Shown: in pieces, positions 22,866-33,854 of the stretch
Layout: each line of letters starts with the position of its first letter
How positions within the stretch are numbered: position 1 is the first letter of the stretch
Origin: Isoetes taiwanensis
Lineage: Eukaryota > Streptophyta > Lycopodiopsida > Isoetales > Isoetaceae
DNA length: 64,000 bases
Direction: 5' to 3'
NCBI GenBank assembly: GCA_021234155.1
Contig: JAJEKV010000102.1
Span: 2,412,456 to 2,476,455, forward strand
Made by a program: the position numbers and the translations under genes
Notes under the pieces: model-generated
What the model saw: only the letters and a program-made list of their open reading frames with translations
The model's database searches: none
What the model was told of the DNA's origin: nothing

Positions 22866-24457
22866 GAGGGCTGTCTTGCAGGAGTTCCCGAACCCAGACC
22901 CCAAACAATTCTAATAGTTATGATGCTTATATTCTCAATGCAATCTTAGACCAAGTATAACGTCCAGCGAGCCAAGGTCAACCCCAAGTACAACGATCCC
23001 ACAAACTCCATTCCTTTGACCTTAGCTAACCCTTTGACCTAGACCTTCTCCAAAAATTTCGAAAATTGGGCTGTGTGCTGGAGATGGATTAGGAATCCAG
23101 CTGGCAAAAAATCAGAATTTATTTTCGTACAATGCATTAATTGCGAATTTACAATGTCTTGCCACATTGCAAAAGCCCCCCGATTCTACTTGCCACATCG
23201 GAGGAGGATGTGCCAAACTCCGGTCCGGCGGGGCCCCTTGCTCCGTATTCTCGGCTGCGGCTTTCTCGCCAGTCCCAAGTGCAACACTGTCTCGCCCCCA
23301 AAATGCAAACCCTTCTAGAACCCGCAACCCACGGTGGTTTACGCTTTTGGAGGCTCTCTCTGTCGATTCGGTAGGGACCTTTGCGCGCGGACTTGACGCG
23401 GGAGTGGGGGTGTTGACGCCGAGAGGAGACCCTAAAATCCCCCGCCGCTTGCCCCGGGATTTCCTCTCCCAAGGCCCTGGGGCGGACGGGCGATCTCGGC
23501 CCCCCCGGAATCATGCGATTAGCCTCTCTGCAAATGGACTCGGGATGTCGACATTGCCCCTCGGGACCAATTTCCCCGGCCGAAGACCACTCATGTTCAC
23601 CCAACTAAGAAATGAGTTTTTTAACGTCAGCCAGATATCGCCAGATGCGACGTCAATACGCCGCATCGCGGCGATTTTGTTATAGCGACGCCGCTTAAAC
23701 TATTTTTATTTTTGTTGTGTACATGTTTGATAATGGGGCATGTTTGAGCCTAGACAATGCTTGAGCCTAAGAGGCTTGTTTGAACCTAGGTGGCATGTTC
23801 GAATTTAAGGGAAATGCAACGCCTTACACGCTCAACGCCCTCAGAGGCTCCTCATGCTTCACTCTATGTATTTGGACTTGTTCACCCTACAAAATACCAT
23901 TATTATTATCTGTTTAAAGGTAGAGCAAAGTGTTGATCCACAAATGAAAAGCTAGTGGATAGCATCAAATTAAGCAATGATCGTGTTAACTTGGTGGTGG
24001 CAATCGGGTTTAAGGTTAGAGAAAATCTAAGTAACTAAGATACCATTGAAGACTCTTTGGACGAGTTGAAATCCAAATCCTTACCAAAGATTTGAGTGCT
24101 TGTGCAAACCGCTTATCGGCCTCCATGTCATTGTGGCAACATGTCATTGTGGACGCCATGTGTTGTATTTTTTTCTCTACTTTATGTGGCATATATTTGA
24201 TCTTCTATTGGAGCCTAGGTGGCATGTTCTAGTCTAGAGGCAATGCTTGAGCCTATGTGGCTTCTTTGAGCCCATATTCCACCCGCTCTTTATTCCTCCC
24301 ATATAATGTATACCAAAGGGGGAAGAAAAAAAAGAATTGAATTGAATGGGTTTTATTGCACACGAAGACCAATAGACATAGCCTATCGGGATTGCAATCG
24401 AGGATGTGCATAATATTTGACATATAGAATTTAATGATCGCCTCCTCTAGGTGCTAA
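22866..24457. other. No gene; GC-rich island and CCTAGGTGGCATG repeats
   Basis: 23.17-23.70 kb is unusually GC-rich and holds overlapping frames up to 172 codons on both strands with no known domain. It ends in CpG-dense sequence (CGCCGCATCGCGGCG near 23660). Two clusters, 23735-23805 and 24208-24275, contain GAGCCTAGGTGGCATGTT and CAATGCTTGAGCCTA motifs, the inverted form of the 10.4-11.1 kb array. A lysine- and aspartate-rich reading frame near 23925-24095 (KLVDSIKLSNDRVNL) has one stop and no family. Confidence 0.4.
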
Positions 24458-25085
24458 CTAGGAGTCGTCATTGTTAGCATTGCCAACATTTGTATTAAAA
24501 TGCATGAAGTACATCTGTATTTCGTGGAATTGCTCTGGTGTAAGATGCCGCATGAGAGCTGGTGGTCCAACCTCTTGATGCTCGCTTTTCCCGTGAGTTT
24601 GAATGCCTTGATCTCGCCAGAGGGCTCTTCGTGACGTTATTGACTCCTCTAGCACAACACCTTGGAATATTGGGCGCCCCCTCGGTGTAGTTTGTATGAT
24701 AAACCACCATGTTGGGTCTTGTCGATCGGTAAAGAAAAAAAATCTGGTCAAAGAAGCCGGACGTGAGATTGATATTGATGGTCTAAATTTTGAAGTGGAT
24801 ATATGTATGTGTGTACCGCTCACGGTTGTCCGAAGGACAAGCGTCTCACTACCGTGGTACATCTTGCTAGAGTTGACAAATAAAAAAAGCCACTTGTTCT
24901 ATCATACTTTTACCGTAGGCCCGGCCCCTTAATTGAAGGTCAAACCAATTGACATCGAATATGAAGGTCTTAAAATTGCCACCAACATCCACCTCCATTA
25001 TAGTCTTTAACCTCCCCACCCAATCACGGTGGTCGACGATTACGACGGCAACACTTGATTGAAACTCCATCGTGAATGATGCCAT
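24458..25085 (-). pseudogene. CACTA Tnp2 C-terminus, DUF4216-like
   Basis: Two minus-strand frames. 25085-24867 has WVGRLKTIMEVDVGGNFKTF followed by IFDVNWFDLQLRG, matching the 'YYG.L..I.ELdY....v.lFkCdWfD' strand pair of DUF4216. 24862-24458 has the following 'vyfv.D......WwfV....PRg' element as FFFFTDRQDPTWWFIIQTTP, then an acidic, Asn-rich tail ending NANNDDS. A frameshift near 24865 separates them. Confidence 0.7.
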
Positions 25086-25383
25086 GACTCCGCAGCCACA
25101 AGTCTTCCCCGTATGTCAAGAGAACTCACACGATAGTGGGTCCCATGCCACCATATCGAGGGAGTAAGATATATACCGCCAAAAGCACCATTAATGTCAA
25201 TAGATACAATAACATCAAAAGAAAATACTCGATTTCTCATCAACATAATTTGTTGCAACTACCTTTTTCATGACACCTTGTGCGTATGCCCATTCCGTAG
25301 GTCAGAAGTAATATACTCCCCTTGTAATATGCATCAGTCAAAGCCTGTAGTACCCATTCTCTTTCCATCTTGTCCGCAAGGGT

Positions 25384-25935
25384 TCATATCCATCGTGGTA
25401 CGGGCTCGCCTCTATTATGTCGCTCTCCATTCATGCCTCTTCTTTCCATTTCTTCCTTTGCGCTCTCATAACGAGCAATCCATTTTGCCATTGGTGCCGA
25501 ATTGTAAAGAAGAAATTGATTAACCTTAATGATCATATCAGGGCGGAAATGACTTCGCATACCATTGCCTTCTTTACCCCCACAATCTTCTCGCCCCTTC
25601 ATCACTCCATAAGTTTAGGTGCATCCGGATGTACGGCGAAATATATTCTCATATATAGAAAAGTGACTCTTTCGCAAGCCATCCCTCTCGCCATTCAGTA
25701 TGCGTGCTCTTGGACGCACCATATCCTTCAATACCTTCATAAACCTTTCCAAGAAAAACATCCATCCGCATGTACGGTTCCCCATGAGCTCCACTTCCTC
25801 AATAAGATGTACCAAAAGATGGGTTTGATCACAAGAAAGCTCGTAGGGAAACTCCTTCTCCAACAAGCAACATGCCTCTGCCATTTTCACTTTCATCTCT
25901 TCAATTTCGTCTTTTCGGTATAGTTTTTTACACAT
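25384..25935 (-). pseudogene. CACTA Tnp2 middle region, DUF4218-like
   Basis: Frame 25935-25615 reads MAEACCLLEKEFPYELSCDQ, HLLVHLIEEVELMGNRTCGW and MFFLERFMKVLKDMVRPRAR, followed by Ser/Tyr and E. This matches DUF4218 ('ilC.LEk.FPp.FFD.m.HL.vHL..E..l.GPV..RWMyPfER.mk.lK..vrN.a.pEgsi...y...E'). A second frame, 25605-25384, continues downstream. Only the region order and these motifs support it. Confidence 0.8.
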
Positions 25936-26162
25936 CCACCTATGAGGTCCAAAACAAAAAACTTAGCCACAAATAAAATAGACGGGGGACCACTAAATCA
26001 ACATGGGTAACAACCTTATGACCTTTGATAGGGCACTTATTGCCTCCAATGGTCCCTTTGTCTAAAACTCCCTAAAGGTCGTGGGCATGAAGAACTGCGC
26101 ATGATCCAAACACCAAATATAAGTTATGGGTTACATTTTATAGTAGTGCATATATGTGGACT

Positions 26163-27627
26163 TCAATTGCTTACATGCAAGAACTTATGCCACCATGGGA
26201 CTTTAAACCCAATCGGCTCCCCAAGACTTGTGAATGCGGTTCGCAATGATTGCATATAACCAGTTGGTGTTCTAAGGGCCCTTAAATCATCATAAATAGC
26301 TCGATGGTCAGCCCTAGCAATAACCCATTTTGCCGGAGGAAGTGGTTGCCCTTCACCTCGGATCCATGCCTCTTTCTTTGTATTACTTACCTTAAGGTCC
26401 ATCTTGGCATTTGTTGTGTCTTTTTTTGACCAAATACATGCTTCCATAAAGAGTTTCCCACATTCTTGAAGATATATGCATTGGGTCCAAAAGGTGTTGA
26501 ATCAATAGGTCGGTCCAATATGGTAGTCTATAAAAAATGACTTCCTTTTCATATTGGCAAGAAAGACTTCCTCCTCCGCGGGCTTCCTCGCCACCACATC
26601 AGATAATTCCTCATCCTCATCTGCCTAGGTCGGCTAATACCTCCTCACCGCAGGTGCCCCCTACGGATTCCCCCCTCGGATTTTCCCCTCTTCCTTCTTA
26701 TCCCAACGCCACCCCATTCTCGTATGGTAATTGCTTGGTGGTTCTCAGATAGTCTGATTGCCACCGAATTGTGCACGCCGCTTTACTCAAGGGGTGCGTG
26801 GAGCGCAAATACTTCCTAAAACCCTCAGATACTACTTTCTTCGATGCTTAGAGTGACGGTGCTGCAACTTTTCCCCACATATCATGCAAGGGAAGTGCCC
26901 CGGATGTCTTAAACCCGTAACACTTTCGGCAAGCCCGGAAAGTCATGCATAGTCCACAATAGTATACCTCTAAGATTAAAAACGCCATTTTTATGTGCAT
27001 CGTGGGACACGAATACGTGTTCCGCAAAGGCGTAACTCATCCACAATTATTCTTAGGTACACATCTAAATTACTTGGTTTTTCTTCCTGTATCAATAAAG
27101 TCATCATAATGTGCCCACTCTTCATCAACAACCATGGGGTATGTTGTAGTTCACTATCATCACCGGCCATGTAGACCATGCGATCGATTGTGTACCATAT
27201 GGGTTTACGCCATCGGTGGCCAGCCCAAACGCCGCTTACGTGGTTCTTTTTCCAAAGTCGCCCATGTCGCATCGACATGCTTCCAAGCTGCACTGTCGCT
27301 CGGGACTCGCATCACATCATCACTAGATGCATGTGTAGCCGTGAAGTCCATTAGGCTAGCCAATGTCTTGCAACGGAACATCAACTTTAACCTATAGAAT
27401 AAATTATAGGCAACATATAAGTACCGAAAATAAGTGAATTTACAACTATTTGTAAGAAGTGGTGATGCATATACCTTGGGATTATTGGAAAGTGTCGAAT
27501 AACCTTCTGAGGTATCGTTTTTCCCTTTAGGTCATTCCTGTATCTCGGTTCATTACATATGAGACAATGAGTGGACTTCTCATGCTCGGCAGGGGGATAG
27601 AAGATCATACAATCATTTGGACATGCA
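26163..27627 (-). pseudogene. CACTA Tnp2 transposase core (Transposase_21)
   Basis: Starts at the insertion breakpoint with HACPNDCMIFYPP..E and C..C, then IPQKVIRHFPIIPR. Next come WKHVDATWATLEKEPRK and an LGLATDGVNPYG-type block (one base missing near 27220 breaks it), TWPVMIVNYNIPHG, WSKKDTTNAKMDLKV and LPPAKWVIARADHRAIYDDL. The last block corresponds to the 'k..f...lk.lktPsGy.s.l...v' and 'G.KSHD.H' signature, with KVPWWHKFL here. The order and motifs are those of plant Tnp2. Several single-base frameshifts and probable introns. Confidence 0.85.
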
Positions 27628-27754
27628 TGTAACAAGGTTTAAAATGAAACGCACTTATTTAAGAAGTGCGTTTGAAAGATTCCTTTTGAAATTTTATTAA
27701 ATTCTGAAATCCCTCTAAAAAGGGCCTTTTTATTATCTTTAGTCCAAAGATTTA

Positions 27755-27793
<39 letters not shown>

Positions 27794-28588
27794 GAGGGAA
27801 TGAAGCTTTTTAATCATTAATTATGGAGAATAAGTACAAAAGTAGAGAATTGCATGACTGAGGAGTCAGCAATATGTAACATAAGGAAATATTTTTTTGG
27901 ACTTGATGAAATCCATGTAAATAGAAGCAGCAATATGCAGAGTACTTGAAGTAGACGAAAACATAAAGTGTTGCAACATAATGAGGATGCAGATGTCAAA
28001 GATATAAGCACTTTCGAAAGGAGCAGTGTCTTGTAACTTTTTTCTGATGCAGCCAAGTACATTTCCTGTAGATTCCTTGAGCCAAAAATCTGCACAAAAA
28101 AGCAAGTTATGGACAGATGAAGCAGGGATCAGAAATTGTAGGTGTCCAGAAAGTGGAAGTGGTCCCTAAACTGAGGATGAAGTATAGGAATGAAATTGTT
28201 CCCCCAATCAACCACCTCGATCAGCCTGTTTGAGTTACATGTGGAATAAAGGTGGATTAGAGTGCCATAGCAATCCGCTCTGCCCCTATGGTAGTAGTAG
28301 CATTCTCTATAGAACTCAAATTGCCTCATCTGTCATATCCATCTTTGTTAGCATACATAAACCACCATAGCACATACATTAAGTGTGTCTCTCTGCAATT
28401 CCTTTCCTTAGCCCACTCAACCTCTTTCTCGGGATTTCTTCTATGCTCTCATATAGCTTCCCTTTACGTGACTTTGTCCAAAAACCGTAATCCACTTGGT
28501 TCTCGCGACTTGACTCAATCTCATGCCTTTCGGCGATGGAATACCGGTGTATTTGGAAGCCTCGGTTTCATCGAATTGCATGTCAAAT

Positions 28589-29346
28589 TTAAACTTGCAG
28601 TTCCAGAGATACTCTAGGAAAAACATATTCAGAATTAGTGTTATCAACATGGCAATTTAACTTAAATAAATTGAAGCAACCATAAAATTGTCCAATAGAA
28701 TTCCACATCTGATCAAATTGAGCATCAACATATTTATTTCTTTGAGCTGCTGCTGTTAGCTCTAAGTCATAAATCACCTGTAATTTAATCCAAAAAGTAG
28801 ACAAATTGTGGCCACCATACAAGCATCTATTTCTATGCTTCCACACATTCCAGAGAGAGATGAAACTAATGGTATTTTTAAATGCATTATTGTTCATCAT
28901 AAAGTCTAGAATGGAAGTTGGTCTATGAATTTTAAAATTGGTCTCAAACCAGATCCAGAAACTATTCAATTTATGGCAAAGGAAGTTATGATCCATAGTT
29001 TCAATAGAGCCACAACCCAGAGGGCACAATGGAGAACTTCGATGTCTTTGCATTTTGACTTGAGTATTCTGAAAGCGGTTTGATGATTTTGATGACTGTA
29101 AATGGCCTGGAGATTAGGGACACTTTTGTTAGCAATCAGCCAATTGAAGTAAGAAATTTTGGGAGCACAATAAGAGTTCCATACATTCCTAAAAAGATTC
29201 TTTTCCACCTGCTCATTTATATGCCAATATTTAGCTGCTTTGGAAGATTGATTGGATTTGGACAAGAAAGCATAAATTCTGGACACTTTGTAAATATTTT
29301 GGTTGTTCGAAAGCCAGGTCATTTTCGTGAATAGGATTGGCATCAA
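28589..29346 (-). pseudogene. LINE zf-RVT (RT zinc-binding) region
   Basis: Two overlapping frames. 29346-28966 has FRNVWNSYCAPKISYFNWLI followed by ANKSVPN, the 'iW....pPKi.fF.Wl....ipt...L' motif. 29053-28589 continues after a frameshift with CPLGCGSIETMDHNFLCHKL and a later WNVWKHRNRCLYGG. This C..C......H.f..C zinc-binding pattern and the W..WK.RN motif are typical of plant LINE C-termini. A single frameshift near 29040 is the only break. Confidence 0.8.
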
Positions 29347-29366
29347 TATCTCTATTGACTAATTTA

Positions 29367-31019
29367 CTAACAATATGCCCAGCAAAGCAATCTATCAAGA
29401 TTTGTGCCCCCGATCAAAGCTTTGAGCCTGGTCCAAGAGATCCATCTGCCATTAGACCAAAGGTCTCTTATATAACAAATGTTATTGAGTCTCCATTTCT
29501 TATAAATCTGTGGATGAATAATAGCCAAAGGGATGCCATCTCTTTTCGATAAACCTGGATTCCAGAAAATATTCATTCTATGGTGGGCCTGGTCAATGTT
29601 AGAATATGAAAATGCTTTAGAAACATAATTCCAAGCCATCAAAAGATTTCTCATCAAAGGAGAAGTATTTGGTGCAGGTTTGACATCAGAAAAGGCTGAG
29701 TGAGGTAGATGATGATCAATTGTAGGGTGACCCTTGATAAAACTTTTGGATAACCAGTAATTAATGAAATCAGTAGCAGCATTTTTCCTTTGGAAAAGGG
29801 CCTTCCAAATATACTTACCACCTAGAGCATAAGCTTGAAGTCTCAGATTCTTACACCCCAGACCACCTGCAGATTTTTTCCTTGTAACATAATCCCAGTT
29901 AACCAGATGTTTCTTGCCCCAGATAAAGTTTCTAATGATTCTCTCTAGCTGTTGATATATGCATTTAGGAGCAATGAGGGCAGAAGAGAAATAGACATGT
30001 GAACTGGCAATAACAGAAGAGGCAATAATGGATCTACCAGCAAGAGAGGCGCAACTGCCATAATTGTTAAGCTTTTTTCTGATCTTATCAACAATTGGGC
30101 TCCAGAGAGATTTAATGCTGATATCCAGACCTAAGGGCATACCTAGCAACTTAGTAACTTGATTTGCAGAGATACATTTAATCCCAGAAATATATGCTTG
30201 GTTAGGGGCCCCAATAATAACAGATTTATGAGTGTTCAAATGAATTCCAGAGGCATGACTAAAATTTTGAATGATATTCAAGAAGAACTCAATATTTCTA
30301 TCATCATTCTGCAAAAATGAGAATGAGTCATCTGCATATTGTAACAGAGTCAGTTGATTTTGAGAGTTTGGCATGATTAAACCCTTTATGTTTCCCAAAT
30401 TCTGATGATGCATAATAGCCCTTGTTAATTGATCTGCTGCCACAATGAATAGGTAAGGTGCTAAAGGGCAACCTTGCCTGACACCCTTTTGGAGTGGAAA
30501 AAATTTACTAGGTGAACCATTGATTAGGATTGAAGATTGTGCACGAGAGTTCAACCCTATAATAAGATGAATCAGCTTTTCAGGTAAACCTATTTTTCTC
30601 AAAGCCAGCTCTAAGAAATCCCATCTAATGGAGTCAAAGGCTTTGGAAAAATCTAATTTCAAGAGAATGCAATTCTGATTAGAGTGTTTGGCCCAATGCA
30701 AGCCCTCCATTGCTGCAATGTAGTTGTCTAGGATATATCTATTTGGCAAGAAGGCAGACTGATGCATGGAGATAGCACTCTGGAGGTAACCATTTATTCG
30801 ATTAGCAATAATTTTTGCACAGACCTTATATGATGTATTAGTGAGGGAAATAGGCCTCCAGTCACTGAATTTCTCAGGATTATCTATCTTTGGCACAAGG
30901 GCAACCAAACCAGAAGCTATTGCAGGATGCAGATGATTAGTGTACCAAAAACCATGAATCATTTGAATGAAATCATACCTAATGACCTCCCAAAACTGGA
31001 TATAGAACTCAGGGGGCAA
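29367..31019 (-). CDS. LINE reverse transcriptase (partial ORF2)
   Basis: An uninterrupted 550-codon frame. Motifs in order: LVALVPKIDNPEKFSDWRPI and SLTNTSYKVCAKIIANRI; HQSAFLPNRYILDN; LLKLDFSKAFDSIRWDFLE with a catalytic Asp; GVRQGCPLAPYLFIVAADQL; the catalytic box YADD (in LLQYADDSFSF); then GIHLNTHKSVIIG and LLGMPLG. The sequence GGLGCKNL and WKALF near residue 400-430 marks the thumb and connection. The first Met is internal to the domain. The MITE cut at 31048 removes the continuity with the upstream GPDG loop. Confidence 0.9.
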   Translation of the reverse strand: MPPEFYIQFWEVIRYDFIQMIHGFWYTNHLHPAIASGLVALVPKIDNPEKFSDWRPISLTNTSYKVCAKIIANRINGYLQSAISMHQSAFLPNRYILDNYIAAMEGLHWAKHSNQNCILLKLDFSKAFDSIRWDFLELALRKIGLPEKLIHLIIGLNSRAQSSILINGSPSKFFPLQKGVRQGCPLAPYLFIVAADQLTRAIMHHQNLGNIKGLIMPNSQNQLTLLQYADDSFSFLQNDDRNIEFFLNIIQNFSHASGIHLNTHKSVIIGAPNQAYISGIKCISANQVTKLLGMPLGLDISIKSLWSPIVDKIRKKLNNYGSCASLAGRSIIASSVIASSHVYFSSALIAPKCIYQQLERIIRNFIWGKKHLVNWDYVTRKKSAGGLGCKNLRLQAYALGGKYIWKALFQRKNAATDFINYWLSKSFIKGHPTIDHHLPHSAFSDVKPAPNTSPLMRNLLMAWNYVSKAFSYSNIDQAHHRMNIFWNPGLSKRDGIPLAIIHPQIYKKWRLNNICYIRDLWSNGRWISWTRLKALIGGTNLDRLLCWAYC

Positions 31020-31047
31020 GCCATCAGGACCAGGGCTTTTCCCTTTA

Positions 31048-31368
31048 GGGTAAAAGCATGTTAGGGTGTCCCTTAAAAAGTATTATTTAGTGACCAAAAA
31101 AGTACCTAAAAAGGTACCCAGGACTGGGTACTGGGTACCTGTGTAATATCCCAATAAAAGGTACATTCTAGAACTTTTATATATATTTTGGTCTCCGGTA
31201 GCATTATCTTTATCTTAACTTTGAATATTAATGCGTCCTTGACTTTTATTTTGGATATTTGTACTAGTTTTAATGAAAATAAAAATGAGAAAGTACCCAG
31301 TTCTGAAGTACCTAGTGTATGTACTTTTGCAGGTTCCAAAAGTGGTACACCCTAACATGCTTTTACCC
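31048..31368. mobile_element. 321-bp MITE inserted in the LINE
   Basis: Perfect 22-bp terminal inverted repeats: the first 20 bases are GGGTAAAAGCATGTTAGGGT at the left, with the exact reverse complement ending at 31368. TTTA flanks both sides (31044-31047 and 31369-31372). Excising the element and one TTTA restores the LINE's HLAKG / KSPGPDGLP reading frame, which fixes the boundaries. No ORF of note. An 8-bp CCCTTTAG reading of the duplication is also possible if TIR ends are trimmed. A PIF/Harbinger-like (TTA-type) MITE is most likely. Confidence 0.9.
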
Positions 31369-31830
31369 TTTAGCAAGATGCAGAAGGGTAGATTTAATCT
31401 CATTTTCATTAGGGAGATCAACAATGTTATCTGAGATTGGATTAATATCATAGCCAGGGAGATCATTTAAAAGATCAATGAAATTTTTGGCTTGTGTGGT
31501 CTGCCAGGAGGTGTTGCTATCATTAGAGAAAATTGCAGCATATTTAGAGTAGAAGAACTCACTAATTTCTTTGATATCCTTCACAGGAACATCATTGTCA
31601 TCTTTGACTGCAAGAATTTGATTTTTGTAGACTCTATTTTTGGCCACTCTAAAAAAGAATTTAGAGTTATTGCTATCCATGTTGGAAAGATATTTCAATT
31701 TACATTTGACAGCTGCACCTTTTGCCTCATATTCTTCTATAGCCTTTATTGCTTGCTCAATATTAGATTCTTGCAGATGAAGAGATTTATAAAATTGCTC
31801 GTGAAAACAGACATTTTAAGAAGACTTAGT

Positions 31831-32869
31831 ACTAAGGAAAAACACACACACACAAAAAATCCCATTGTAGAGGGGGAAAGAACTACAATGAAATTCAAAG
31901 ATTTACTATGGGGCAAATTCGTATGAAGAAATTAGATGCTTTTGTACCTTGTCCCTGAAAATTTTTATATTAGTTGTTTTAGAAGACAGGAAATTTGTTA
32001 TTTCACAACCATTTTGGCTGAACATCCTAATGGACCTTAAAACACATTGGGAGGCAGTTGAACAAACTTCTTGAATGACAAACCATTGTTTTTGCATCAC
32101 ATAGTATTACAATTACCAATACATCCACGATATTTTGTAGTTAAGCTTGAAGTTTTAGTTGATGATGCAAGATAAATTTATACCGAGGATACAAAAGTTG
32201 AAGTAATGAAGCCATGTGATTACATGCCCTCCTTTTTATTCTAGGAGATGTATTTTGAACGCACATACCAATCTACAACATGGTGATGCTCGAGATAGTC
32301 AATCTCCTTAGCAATGTTGAGCATATTCATCACAATTACGCCATCCGTGTAGTGCGTGGCACCATGCATTTCTCCGGCAAAGGAAGTATTCGTGCACCTT
32401 TACCCTTTCCTAAATATTTTGTAAATAAATAGGTAAACTTCTGAGGGGTTGCTACTCCTCGCTCCCCTCTGGATAAACCACGTGGTTTCCTTCTAGTCAA
32501 ACACCTGTGTCACCATAATATTTTGGAGTTCTTTGCCTTTAGTAGCAATGTTTTAGCTGCCTGAAGTGAAGTTCGCATGTATGTAGAGAAAAAAAAGTAG
32601 AAATAACAACATGATTCGACTACTTTATGCTCTAACATTGCATTACAAGCTCAGAAATTTTAGAACCGTTTTAGAACTTTTTAGACTAAAAAACTAAGAA
32701 AAGTGTGTAAAATTATCCCTTATGTGTGTTACTTTAGTAGTTTTCAGTTGCCAAAACCTTTGGCGAGTAAGAAAGACCCCAAAAGATTTTACACGATATA
32801 TACTTTACCTCTGGACTGCATATATATATACATATATATATAAACGTTTTATATATATATATGCAATTC
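31831..32869. other. Interior of the 6.2-kb element, no gene
   Basis: AT-rich. Contains an (AC)n run at 31840-31855 and TATATA microsatellites near 32818-32860. No ORF over 100 codons outside the LINE and no transposase motif. Confidence 0.5.
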
Positions 32870-33286
32870 GGTATAAATTTATACCGTTTCTCCGTATAGA
32901 TTTATACCGCAAGAGTTCTCTTTTCTTCGGATATATATATGTAAGTATATGTATATATATTATTATATATATACACACATATATGTGTATAAATTGATTG
33001 TCCAAGGTTATCTCATGGTATAAATTTATACCGAGAGTCGTCATGTATAAATTTATACCGAGAGCTCTCGCAGATAATGAGGGAGCTCTCACGGTATAAA
33101 TTTATACCGTGGAGCTCAAGCAGATGAATCGAGAGAGCTCTCGCAGTATAAATTTATACCGCTCGAGTCCTCTTGCGGTATAAATTTATACCGCTCGAGT
33201 CCATTTGCGGTATAAATTTATACCATGCGAACTCTCTGGCATGTTATATCTGCACAGCACTACCTATTATGGTATAAATTTATACC
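32870..33286. repeat. Clustered palindrome array GGTATAAATTTATACC
   Basis: Nine copies of the 16-nt palindrome (exact or one to two mismatches) at 32870, 32895, 33017, 33044, 33093, 33145, 33177, 33209 and 33271. In the right part they are spaced 27-62 bp. Spacers repeatedly contain GAGAGCTCTCGCAG or CGCTCGAGTCC, also palindromic or near-palindromic. The array ends about 570 bp from the right TIR of the 6.2-kb element, so it could be a subterminal protein-binding array. AT microsatellites interrupt it at 32935-32990. Confidence 0.9.
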
Positions 33287-33854
33287 ACCCAAAAATTTAT
33301 TTTGAAGACGTTATGTCCACGCATTGTCCTCGCGGTATACATAAGTCTATAGCAAGATGGATGAGCAAATAAGAGCAAGTATATAAGACGAAGAGCTTGG
33401 CCGCCTTCGATTCCAACTTGCGCTTCAAAGTGTAAGTTTGTTCAATGAGGCATACTTTCATGTGAAAATGTTTGCTTCAATGAGGCAATGTCAAAATGTG
33501 TTGCATTTTTTACAGTTTTGTTCATAGTTTTGTACTAATTTTAAAAACTTTGAATAAAATACCTTTTTGGCACTTTAGTGTGCTTGCTGTTTTTTTCAAT
33601 GTCTATTTTGTTTAGTTTTTGAAAATATTACTATTTCTCAAAACAAACTAGGGGGGCCAAAAAGGGATGTCAAACAATTTTGAATGGAAGCTAAGTTCAC
33701 CCCCCAAAATGATGCCTAAAATTTTCAAATTGTCACACTTGTCACAAATATACCATGAAAAGGGACCTTTTTGGGGGGATTTTAGGGAATCTTTCAAAGA
33801 TTCCTTTTGAAGTGCGTTTTGAGCAAATTAGTGCGTTTCATTTTAAACTTTGTT

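Larger units (their letters stand above)
27776..31830 (-). mobile_element. LINE (non-LTR) retrotransposon, 5'-truncated
   Basis: On the minus strand the element ends in a poly(A) tail (poly-T at 27776-27794 on plus), preceded by a 3' region of about 0.8 kb. ORF2 parts are RT (31019-29367 and an upstream part 31698-31363) and a zinc-binding C-terminal region (29346-28589). Upstream sequence stays ORF2-like to about 31800 (EQFYKSLHLQESNIEQAIKA), then is lost. The endonuclease domain is absent. A MITE interrupts it at 31048-31368. Confidence 0.85.
27631..33854. mobile_element. 6.2-kb TIR element with 4-bp ATGT target duplication, inserted in CACTA Tnp2
   Basis: The left end begins AACAAGGTTTAAAATGAAAC (27631) and continues GCACT. 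The right end, reverse-complemented, begins AACAAAGTTTAAAATGAAAC and continues GCACT. That gives 24/25 identity. ATGT flanks both sides (27627-27630 and 33855-33858). Removing the insert and one ATGT rejoins the CACTA reading frame at its conserved ...KVIHACPNDC... codons, which confirms the boundaries. Subterminal regions also share GCGTTT and GATTCCTTTTGAA blocks. I find no transposase; the interior is a LINE, microsatellites and a palindrome array. It is either non-autonomous or gutted. A 4-bp duplication is unusual and does not fit hAT, Mutator or CACTA. Confidence 0.9.

Noticed and set aside
23149-23685. Overlapping ORFs of 150-172 codons in a GC-rich island
   Set aside because: Open on both strands because the DNA is GC-rich; no recognised domain or splice context.
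32870-33286. CRISPR array or tRNA-like palindromes
   Set aside because: The repeat is a 16-nt palindrome with uneven, mutually similar spacers; it fits a binding-site or satellite array instead.
27631-33854. CACTA, hAT or Mutator assignment of the 6.2-kb element
   Set aside because: The duplication is 4 bp (not 3, 8 or 9) and the TIR does not start CACTA or CAGGG.
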